Positions 1-5,248 of a stretch of 5,248 nucleotides of DNA are shown here, piece after piece. Source of the stretch: Acidobacteriaceae bacterium (GTDB lineage Bacteria; Acidobacteriota; Terriglobia; Terriglobales; Acidobacteriaceae); contig PMBA01000328.1 in the NCBI GenBank assembly GCA_003152795.1, positions 12,806 through 18,053 of the forward strand, written 5' to 3'. The position numbers and the translations under genes were made by a program. Numbering within the stretch: position 1 is the first letter of the stretch; each line of letters opens with the position of its first letter. A model generated the notes under the pieces. That model saw only the letters and a list, made by a program, of their open reading frames with translations, made no database searches and was not told where the DNA came from.

Positions 1-255
1 CGCGGCTTCGCCGGTGCGCATGGTGATGTTGACCACGCGCTCCAGCTCGCATTCATCCATGATGCGCAAAACGTTGGCTGGCTCTTGCGCGTCGAGATGA
101 TTGTGATAGTCGATGGCTGGAAACTTTGGGCGTTGAACTTCGTGCGCCGCAGTGACCAGCATGGAGCGCGGCTGGAAATCGCTGAGGCGTAAGCTCACTT
201 CCACCTTGGCTGAGACCATGGCGACGAACGGATCTTGTGGCGGCATAGCGGTCAT
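1..255 (-). CDS. Amidohydrolase family protein, N-terminal part (cut by window edge)
   Basis: This reading frame is open for 85 codons from an ATG at 255 to the left edge, so the C-terminal bulk is outside the window. Residues 48-55 read IDYHNHLD. The H51-x-H53 pair matches the first metal-binding HxH motif at the end of strand 1 in the amidohydrolase_2 type TIM-barrel hydrolases (the ACMSD / 2-pyrone-4,6-dicarboxylate hydrolase type group). The preceding stretch (EVQRPKFPAIDYH) is typical of that family in soil bacteria. The start is supported by GAGGAG six bases upstream. The ATG overlaps the stop of the upstream sugar-porter remnant (ATGA), which suggests translational coupling in the ancestral operon. 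The product would be a cytosolic hydrolase or decarboxylase-like enzyme; the substrate cannot be read from this fragment. Family assignment is fairly secure; the exact function is unknown. Confidence 0.8.
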   Translation of the reverse strand, partial: MTAMPPQDPFVAMVSAKVEVSLRLSDFQPRSMLVTAAHEVQRPKFPAIDYHNHLDAQEPANVLRIMDECELERVVNITMRTGEAA

Positions 256-473
256 GCGGGTCTCCTCGTGGTTGCGTATCCAGCGGGACGTGGCGCCTCC
301 AGATAAGACAACGCGCCTGCGATAATGCCGGAATCGCCACCGTAGAGCAAACCGCCCAATCCGGCCGCGGCCAGCAGCAGGCGGTTGTAGAATGCCAGCT
401 TGCTATCGAGCGGCGAAGGGCTGGATCCAGCTAAAAAATCTCCGGTGGGAATCTTTCGTTTTGTTATATACAA
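252..473 (-). pseudogene. MFS sugar porter remnant (N-terminus only)
   Basis: The frame encodes 73 residues, whereas intact MFS sugar porters have roughly 450-500. Residues 30-58 (NRLLLAAAGLGGLLYG..., then GIIAGALSYLE) match the first transmembrane helix and the conserved GxLxxGxDxGxIxGAL region of the sugar porter (SP) family. Here the usual GY/GID before the aspartate reads GGD. Homology stops abruptly after about residue 60 (near base 294). A 13-residue tail (PRPAGYATTRRPA) follows, then a TGA that overlaps the amidohydrolase ATG. The likely explanation, an inference, is an internal deletion that fused the N-terminus to the original C-terminal tail. The only in-frame start is TTG at 471-473, with no convincing Shine-Dalgarno, and a stop lies eight codons upstream of it. 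Transport activity is not expected from one helix, but translation of the stub could still couple to the amidohydrolase. Confidence 0.65.
262..267 (-). promoter_or_regulatory. Ribosome binding site of the amidohydrolase gene
   Basis: The minus strand reads GAGGAG six bases before the ATG at 255. It lies inside the 3' end of the truncated sugar-porter frame, as expected for overlapping genes in one operon. It supports ATG 255 over the in-frame ATGs at residues 4 and 13. Confidence 0.6.
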
Positions 474-503
474 TGTTTCTCTAGCTTTCGTACTGCTTCA
501 TTT
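430..503. promoter_or_regulatory. Candidate divergent promoter region
   Basis: This is the AT-rich stretch between the minus-strand sugar-porter/amidohydrolase pair and the plus-strand hydrolase; only 30 bases separate the annotated starts at 473 and 504. The near-palindrome TTGTTATATACAA (461-473) contains TACAAT on the plus strand (469-474, five of six matches to TATAAT) and TATAAC on the minus strand (468-463, also five of six). No convincing -35 box stands at 16-18 bases from either. A divergent promoter must lie near here, but the exact elements are a guess. Confidence 0.3.
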
Positions 504-2588
504 ATGACCAAAATTGTAATACATCCTGGCCCCTGGCGAAAGGGCAGTATTTCGCGCCGAAGTCCCTGGCGGCGACGCGGGCTCGGATTCTTAGTATCTC
601 TGACGATGATTGCCGGCTCGGCTTATTGCTGGGGTCAATCCTCGCTGCTTTACGGAGTCGATCCAGGCAAGGCACGGGCCAGCATCCGAGGAACTCAACT
701 TTCCCTCGAAAACGACATGCTCGCGCTCCGGTGGTCGGTGGCGAACGGTGTCATTGCCGGATCCGAACTGCTCATTCGTTCCCCTGAAAAGAGTATTCCC
801 CTGTCGCGAGACATTTTTGTCCTCACACTCAAGGATGGGAGAGTTCTTCGATCCTCGACGATGAAGATTGAAGATGCTCCGCGCGTTGAGGCGTTAAGTG
901 TCGACCGCGGCGCGACGCGTTCTGCGCAGCACTTCCCGGGCCAGCAACTGGTGGTGCGTTTCGAAGACCCGGTGGAGCAACTGTCAGTCACCTGGCGGGC
1001 GCTCTTGCGGAATGGTTCCAACTATGCGCGGCAGGAGCTGTCGTTTCACGCCCTCGACCGCGACTCGCCGATTCGTGAGATTGAACTCTTCGATTTCAAG
1101 GCGCCTGCGGCGCGCGTCGCCGGTACGGTCAAAGGTTCTCCGGTGACCATCGACGATGCGTTCTTCGGCTTTGAACATCCGCTCTCCGCCTGTGAGGTAA
1201 AAGAACAACAGGTGCGGTGTTCGATCGCCCGCGAATTGCCCTTGAGGGCCGGTCAGACGGTCACTTACTCATCGGTCATCGGAGTATCTCCAGCGGGCCA
1301 AATGCGGCGCGGGTTCTTGAACTACGTTGAACGCGAGCGAGCCCGCCCGTATCGTCCCTTTCTTCACTACAACTCGTGGTATGACATAGGTTTCAATAAC
1401 TCCTACGATCAGGCGGCCGCACTCGACGTCATTCACTCCTTTGGCAGCGAGTTGGTGGAAAAGCGCGGAGTCCGGTTGGATTCGTTTCTTTTCGACGACG
1501 GCTGGGATGATCCGCATACTCTCTGGAGTTTTGGCGCTGGATTTCCGCAGGGATTCGCTCCCCTCGCGGCGGCGGCGCAAAAATATGGAGCGGAGCCGGG
1601 CGTATGGCTTTCTCCGTGGGGCGGATACGATCAGGCGAAAGAAGAGCGTCTGAAATATGGCCGCCAGCATGGTCTCGAAACGAACGAAGGAGGTTTTGCC
1701 CTTTCCGGTCCCAAGTACTTTGCGCGCTTCCGCGAAGTGACGTTGAAGTTTATTCGCGACTACGGTGTCAACCAGTTCAAGATCGACGGCACGGGGAATG
1801 TGAACAGCGTGCTGCCGGGAAGCGAATTTGACAGCGACTTCCAGGCGGCGATCAGCCTGATGAGCGAATGGCGAGCGGCGCGCCCGGGAATTTTCATCAA
1901 TCTCACGACCGGAACTTACCCCTCTCCTTTCTGGTTGCAGTTCGCCGATTCCATCTGGAGGGGCGACGACGACCACAGTTTTGCGGGCGTTGGTTCCTGG
2001 CGCGAGCGTTGGATTACCTATCGGGATCGCGCCACGTATCGCGACATTGTGCAGCAGGGACCACTTTTTCCATTGAATTCACTGATGCTGCACGGACTCA
2101 TTTACGCGCGCCACGCCGAGCATCTCGATACCGATCCGGAGAAGGATTTTGCGAACGAGGTGCATTCTTACTTCGGCAGCGGAACGCAGTTACAGGAGAT
2201 GTACCTTACCCATTCTCTTTTGTCCGAGCAGGATTGGAATACCCTTGGGGAAGCGGCGAAATGGTCGCGCAATAATGCGGATGTTTTCGTCGATACCCAT
2301 TGGGTCGGAGGCGATCCAGACAAATTGCAGGTTTACGGGTGGGCGGCATGGTCGCCGGGAAAAGGGATTCTGACGCTCAGAAATCCGAGTGACAAGGTGC
2401 AGAGTTTGGCAATCGATGCAGGCGAAGTGTTCGAACTCCCCCCTCGGGCAGCGAAAAAGTTCCGTGCGCGCAGTCCATGGCTTCAGGACCGCAAGCCGGA
2501 GGCACTGCGCCTGGTTGCCGGTGAGAAACACGCATTCACATTGCAGCCCTTCGAGGTTCTGAACTTGGAAGTCTTACCAGAGGAGTAG
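504..2588 (+). CDS. Secreted clan GH-D (GH36-like) glycoside hydrolase, alpha-galactosidase-related
   Basis: The 694-residue protein starts with a signal peptide: a basic n-region (RRSPWRRR, about 19-25), a hydrophobic core (about 26-41) and probable cleavage near residues 40-45, so it should be exported. Residues about 46-275 are beta-rich, like the N-terminal sandwich of GH36 enzymes. A TIM barrel follows at about 285-560, and a C-terminal beta domain at about 600-694. In the barrel, FLFDDGWDD (328-336) and GVWLSPWGGYD (366-376) are clan-typical. FKID (425-428) aligns with the KxD nucleophile motif of GH27/GH36, making D428 the likely nucleophile. WRGDDD (485-490) sits where the acid/base aspartate is expected. 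An alpha-galactosidase or related retaining alpha-glycosidase is inferred; specificity is open. As I recall, close homologs are often named 'enterotoxin' in databases, which this catalytic layout does not support. No Shine-Dalgarno is visible before ATG 504, but it is the only ATG that keeps the whole signal peptide. The PfkB kinase gene follows after 57 bases. Confidence 0.75.
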   Translation: MTKIVIHPGPWRKGSISRRSPWRRRGLGFLVSLTMIAGSAYCWGQSSLLYGVDPGKARASIRGTQLSLENDMLALRWSVANGVIAGSELLIRSPEKSIPLSRDIFVLTLKDGRVLRSSTMKIEDAPRVEALSVDRGATRSAQHFPGQQLVVRFEDPVEQLSVTWRALLRNGSNYARQELSFHALDRDSPIREIELFDFKAPAARVAGTVKGSPVTIDDAFFGFEHPLSACEVKEQQVRCSIARELPLRAGQTVTYSSVIGVSPAGQMRRGFLNYVERERARPYRPFLHYNSWYDIGFNNSYDQAAALDVIHSFGSELVEKRGVRLDSFLFDDGWDDPHTLWSFGAGFPQGFAPLAAAAQKYGAEPGVWLSPWGGYDQAKEERLKYGRQHGLETNEGGFALSGPKYFARFREVTLKFIRDYGVNQFKIDGTGNVNSVLPGSEFDSDFQAAISLMSEWRAARPGIFINLTTGTYPSPFWLQFADSIWRGDDDHSFAGVGSWRERWITYRDRATYRDIVQQGPLFPLNSLMLHGLIYARHAEHLDTDPEKDFANEVHSYFGSGTQLQEMYLTHSLLSEQDWNTLGEAAKWSRNNADVFVDTHWVGGDPDKLQVYGWAAWSPGKGILTLRNPSDKVQSLAIDAGEVFELPPRAAKKFRARSPWLQDRKPEALRLVAGEKHAFTLQPFEVLNLEVLPEE

Positions 2589-2636
2589 CCAGATCGTCGT
2601 AACGCGGCGGTGCACCTCATTTCTACTTGTGGCGGC

Positions 2637-2640
2637 GGAG
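2637..2640 (+). promoter_or_regulatory. Ribosome binding site deciding the PfkB kinase start
   Basis: GGAG stands five bases before ATG 2646. The frame is also open from a GTG at 2610, but the 12 extra residues resemble no kinase N-terminus, and the PfkB fold begins right after the ATG (DLDVCVVGETNLD). The ATG is therefore preferred. Confidence 0.65.
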
Positions 2641-2645
2641 AAACT

Positions 2646-3614
2646 ATGTCGGACTTGGATGTATGTGTAGTAGGCGAAACGAATCTGGACCTGATCCTTT
2701 ACGGTTTGCCGAAAATGCTCGAACTGGATCGGGAACTGCTGGCCACCGGGCTGGCCGTCACGCTGGGCAGTTCATCGGCTATTTTTGCGCACAACCTCTC
2801 CACGCTTGGGACCAAGGTCGGGTTTGTTTCGAAAACCGGTGGCGACGCTCTTGGGCAAATGGCGCTCGATCGGCTTGCGGTGGCGGGAGTCGACGTAGCC
2901 CATGTGAGTCAGCGAGCGGGCGGCACGCCTACCGGCCTGACGGTCGTGTTGCCCCAGGTGCAGCATCGCTACATTCTCACCTATCCCGGAACAATGTTTG
3001 AGATGGAGTATTCCGATATCGATATGGATTATGTGCGGTCCGCCCGGCATCTGCACCTTTCCTCGTATTTTCTCCATCGTGCCTTGCGTCCGAGAATTGT
3101 GGATCTGTTCCGTGAGGCGAAAGAAGCGGGCCTTTCCACCTCCCTCGACACCAACGATGATCCGGAAAACAAATGGGACCAGGACCTTCTGGCAGTTCTC
3201 AAATACGTCGATGTCTTTCTGCCCAACGATCGTGAAGTAAAAAAGATCGCGCACACCGACGATCTGTCGAAGGCACTCAACCTGCTCGCGGGACTGGCTA
3301 AAGTGGTGGTGGTAAAGCGCGGATCTTCAGCGGCCATCTGTCGCACGGGCGACGAGCAGTGCAGCCTGATGCCTCCGAAAATCACGCCGATCGACGATGT
3401 CGGCGCAGGTGACAGTTTCGATGCCGCCTTCATCCATAAGTTCCTCGCCGGCGCCACACTTGAGGACTCTCTCTGGTTTGCGAATTTGGCCGGAGCGTTT
3501 TCCACTACACAGCAAGGTGGCACCGAGGCGTTTCGTGATCGCGCTTCATTCGAAAGCTTTGTAGCGGAACACGGAAAACCTGTGGGATCGGGAAATTCCT
3601 TCGTGAAGACGTAG
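2646..3614 (+). CDS. PfkB-family carbohydrate kinase
   Basis: The product has 322 residues, the usual length of ribokinase/PfkB sugar kinases, which transfer the ATP gamma-phosphate to a sugar hydroxyl in the cytosol. The N-terminal strand DVCVVGETNLDLI (residues 5-17) is typical. The first PfkB signature region is the variant LGSSSAIFAHNLSTLG (about 40-55), followed by KVGFVSKTGGDALG. LDTNDDPENKW (167-177) and FLPNDREVKKI (191-201) match the middle of the fold. The second signature is DDVGAGDSFDAAF (250-262), with the anion-hole glycines G253 and G255 and the catalytic base D256, all intact. The substrate is not evident. Position directly behind the secreted hydrolase suggests it phosphorylates a sugar released by that enzyme, or a derivative; ribose, fructose or a keto-deoxy sugar acid cannot be excluded. 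No clear terminator follows the TAG. Confidence 0.88.
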   Translation: MSDLDVCVVGETNLDLILYGLPKMLELDRELLATGLAVTLGSSSAIFAHNLSTLGTKVGFVSKTGGDALGQMALDRLAVAGVDVAHVSQRAGGTPTGLTVVLPQVQHRYILTYPGTMFEMEYSDIDMDYVRSARHLHLSSYFLHRALRPRIVDLFREAKEAGLSTSLDTNDDPENKWDQDLLAVLKYVDVFLPNDREVKKIAHTDDLSKALNLLAGLAKVVVVKRGSSAAICRTGDEQCSLMPPKITPIDDVGAGDSFDAAFIHKFLAGATLEDSLWFANLAGAFSTTQQGGTEAFRDRASFESFVAEHGKPVGSGNSFVKT

Positions 3615-3723
3615 GGGGCGAACCGCACGATAACCAGCATCAAAAGCGCGTTCACAGGAGCTCATTTTCGGAGCTTCATGTTCTCGCAATCGAAACCTTA
3701 CCCCAAGATGATCGACGCCCAAC

Positions 3724-3891
3724 GACTTGGTGGCATCTTCCCTAGCAGGATGTGCTCGGCCTGGGCAGCTCCGGCCGCATGAACCTCCCCGGCACGGTCA
3801 GCGGAAACTGGAAATGGCGTTATCGCCCCGGCCATTGAAACCCGAGTTGAGCGCGAGACTTCGATCCTTGGTCACCCTATACGATCGGTAG
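3724..3891 (+). pseudogene. malQ: malQ (4-alpha-glucanotransferase) 3' end relic, frameshifted
   Basis: Bases 3746-3835 translate to 30 residues including [20 protein letters not shown] and [10 protein letters not shown], the conserved C-terminal signature of GH77 amylomaltase (typically QDxLGLGSEARMNxPG...GNWxWR). The first frame stops at TGA 3836-3838. Shifting one base gives [17 protein letters not shown] and a TAG at 3889-3891, the expected MalQ end. Upstream, TAG 3743-3745 blocks the frame, but allowing one missing base near 3744 and another near 3733 restores DLVAIFPMQD. At least three single-base losses are therefore present, and the normal SEARMN has become SSGRMN. Possible further coding traces (RSFMFS-like, about 3668-3685) lie upstream but are weak. 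The rest of the gene (about 450 codons) is absent: the intact kinase gene ends only 109 bases before. This looks like a relic of a gene that once preceded treS. Homology is clear; whether the lesions are biological or sequencing errors cannot be settled here. Confidence 0.8.
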
Positions 3892-4088
3892 GAACAATCC
3901 ACGAAGGGAGCAGTCGTCAGCGATCCCGGCAGCTGGGCGCCCGGTCCAGGCTGAATGCAACCGATCACCGGCCTGGCGTTAAGCGGGCGTTACGCACACA
4001 GCAGGATTCTACGATAGTCACTTCATATAAACTTGCGTATCACCCTGCTTTGCAGGAAGGTACTGAAATTGGACCAGGAGGAAGCAGT
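3892..4088 (+). other. Non-coding leader between malQ relic and treS
   Basis: I see no gene here. It should contain the treS promoter unless transcription reads through from the kinase. TATAAA at 4026-4031 is a possible -10 box with no good -35 partner. GGCGTTA occurs twice (3975-3981 and 3986-3992), offset by 11 bases, which would suit an operator but may be chance. An imperfect hairpin (CAGCTGG at 3930-3936 with CCAGGCTG at 3946-3953) has no T-tract and is not a good terminator. Together with 3615-3723, which holds at best faint malQ traces, this accounts for the 474-base gap without an intact gene. Confidence 0.4.
4076..4081 (+). promoter_or_regulatory. Strong Shine-Dalgarno selecting a TTG start for treS
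   Basis: AGGAGG is followed by seven bases and then TTG at 4089-4091, in frame with the trehalose synthase. No in-frame ATG lies near the N-terminus. The next alternative, GTG 4107, is 25 bases from AGGAGG and starts only two codons before the conserved WYKDAIIYQ. Confidence 0.75.
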
Positions 4089-5248
4089 TTGCCCCTAAAC
4101 CGGGATGTGCTTTGGTACAAGGACGCGATCATCTATCAGGTCCACGTCCGCACCTTCCACGACAGCAACGGGGATGGCATCGGCGATTTTCAAGGGCTTG
4201 AAGAAAAGCTCGGCTACCTCCAGGAACTGGGGGTCAACGCGATATGGCTCATGCCCTTCTTCCCCTCTCCTCTGCGCGACGATGGCTACGACATCGCGGA
4301 TTACAGCGCCGTCCATTCAAGCTATGGAACATTGGAGGATTTTAAAAAGTTTCTGGGATCGGCCCACGACCGAGGAATCCGGGTCATCATCGAAATGGTG
4401 TTGAATCACACATCCGATCAGCATCCGTGGTTTCAAGAGTCACGAAGTTCGCGGGACAATCCACGCCGCGATTGGTACGTCTGGAGCGATACCGACACCC
4501 GGTACAAGGGAACCCGCATCATTTTTCTTGACACAGAAACGTCCAACTGGGCGTGGGACCCGATTTCGAAATCCTATTATTGGCATCGCTTCTTTAGTCA
4601 CCAGCCCGATCTCAACTACGACAATCCTGCGGTTCGGGAACAAATGTGGAATGTGATGAAGTTCTGGCTGGAGATGGGGGTTGACGGCTTTCGGCTCGAC
4701 GCCGTGCCCTACCTGGTGGAACGCGAGGGCACAAATTGTGAGAACTTGCCGGAGACCCACGCTGTCCTGAAGGAGTTGAGGCGAAAACTCGATGAACAAT
4801 TCCCAGGCAGGATGCTTCTGGCGGAGGCCAATCAGTGGCCCGCCGATCTCCGCCCATATTTCGGTGACGGAGATGAATTCCACATGGCGTTTCATTTTCC
4901 GTTGATGCCCCGGATGTTCATGGGGCTGAAGTTGGAAGACCGCAAACCCATCACTGAAATCTTGCAGCAGACCCCGGAAATTCCCCCCTCATGCCAGTGG
5001 TGTCTGTTCCTGCGCAACCATGACGAGCTGACCCTGGAAATGGTGACCGACGTGGAACGCGACTACATGTACGACACGTACGCGGAAAGCAAGACGATGC
5101 GGCTGAATCTTGGAATTCGGAGGCGGCTCGCTCCTTTGTTGGACAACGACCGCAGGCGCATCGAGTTGATGAACGGGATGCTGATGTCGTTACCCGGCAC
5201 TCCGATCATCTATTACGGCGATGAAATCGGAATGGGCGATAACATCAA
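4089..5248 (+). CDS. treS: Trehalose synthase (maltose alpha-D-glucosyltransferase), N-terminal part
   Basis: The first 386 codons of a GH13 TreS are present and the gene continues past the right edge. The enzyme interconverts maltose and trehalose by intramolecular glucosyl transfer in the cytosol. The start [15 protein letters not shown] (residues 9-23) and [20 protein letters not shown] (96-115) are TreS hallmarks. The (beta/alpha)8 catalytic set is complete: nucleophile D204 in [10 protein letters not shown], acid/base E246 in LLAEANQWP and transition-state stabiliser D312 in [25 protein letters not shown] (370-386) marks the end of the barrel. There are no frameshifts or missing key residues. 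TTG is taken as the start because of the AGGAGG seven bases upstream. In many Acidobacteriota and Actinobacteria TreS is fused or linked to a maltokinase feeding glycogen synthesis; whether a fusion exists here lies beyond the window. The decayed malQ immediately upstream fits an alpha-glucan/trehalose cluster. Confidence 0.93.
   Translation, partial: MPLNRDVLWYKDAIIYQVHVRTFHDSNGDGIGDFQGLEEKLGYLQELGVNAIWLMPFFPSPLRDDGYDIADYSAVHSSYGTLEDFKKFLGSAHDRGIRVIIEMVLNHTSDQHPWFQESRSSRDNPRRDWYVWSDTDTRYKGTRIIFLDTETSNWAWDPISKSYYWHRFFSHQPDLNYDNPAVREQMWNVMKFWLEMGVDGFRLDAVPYLVEREGTNCENLPETHAVLKELRRKLDEQFPGRMLLAEANQWPADLRPYFGDGDEFHMAFHFPLMPRMFMGLKLEDRKPITEILQQTPEIPPSCQWCLFLRNHDELTLEMVTDVERDYMYDTYAESKTMRLNLGIRRRLAPLLDNDRRRIELMNGMLMSLPGTPIIYYGDEIGMGDNI

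Noticed and set aside
53..340. 95-codon minus-strand frame overlapping the amidohydrolase start
   Set aside because: It is out of frame with both the HxH-bearing amidohydrolase and the sugar-porter remnant, and its translation is arginine/serine-rich without a motif.
555..630. Twin-arginine or lipoprotein signal in the hydrolase leader
   Set aside because: RR pairs occur (SRRSPW and RRRGLG), but the residues after them do not fit the Tat consensus. The cysteine at residue 42 follows SAY, which is not a lipobox. An ordinary Sec signal is the simpler reading.
1269..1976. 235-codon open frame on the minus strand inside the hydrolase gene
   Set aside because: It lies antisense to a protein with clear catalytic motifs. 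Its translation is arginine-rich and low in recognisable structure, and no family is visible: a codon-bias shadow.
3029..3655. 208-codon minus-strand frame over the kinase gene
   Set aside because: The plus-strand PfkB protein is intact with both signatures. The antisense product resembles nothing and has no ribosome binding site that I can see.
3659..3675. AGCTC/GAGCT inverted repeat after the kinase gene as a terminator
   Set aside because: Only five base pairs, no T-tract, and the sequence may belong to the decayed malQ.
3930..3953. Hairpin as a transcription terminator
   Set aside because: The stem is short with a bulge and there is no run of T after it.
4440..4895. 151-codon minus-strand frame over treS
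   Set aside because: It covers the TreS catalytic core, which is fully conserved on the plus strand.

Overview
The window looks like a chromosomal carbohydrate-metabolism region of a soil-type heterotroph, most likely an Acidobacteriota (Terriglobia-like) genome. This is inferred from the moderately high GC, the character of the encoded proteins (an amidohydrolase behind a sugar-porter gene, a large secreted alpha-galactosidase-like hydrolase, a PfkB kinase, a trehalose synthase) and the use of TTG starts. No rRNA or other taxonomic marker is present, so the assignment is tentative.

Layout: (1) Positions 1-473, minus strand: the N-terminal 85 codons of a metal-dependent amidohydrolase that runs off the left edge. 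Directly upstream, with a 4-base ATGA overlap, lies a 73-codon remnant of an MFS sugar porter that keeps only its first membrane helix. (2) Positions 504-3614, plus strand: a secreted 694-residue clan GH-D (GH36-like) glycoside hydrolase, then 57 bases later a PfkB-family sugar kinase, probably one transcript. (3) Positions 3615-4088: no intact gene. It holds the decayed 3' end of a malQ (4-alpha-glucanotransferase) gene, readable across three reading frames, then about 200 bases of leader sequence. (4) Positions 4089-5248, plus strand: the first 386 codons of trehalose synthase (treS), running off the right edge, with a TTG start behind a strong AGGAGG.

How the genes may work together: the exported hydrolase could release a sugar from an alpha-linked glycan or glycoside, and the PfkB kinase could phosphorylate the sugar after uptake. 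The divergent sugar porter that might have done the uptake is reduced to a stub here. The malQ relic and treS point to an alpha-glucan/maltose/trehalose cluster on the right that has lost at least one gene. The most notable observations are the two relics, both easily missed by automatic annotation, and the hydrolase family, whose relatives I recall often carry a misleading 'enterotoxin' label. I found no RNA gene, CRISPR array, insertion sequence or clearly new system.
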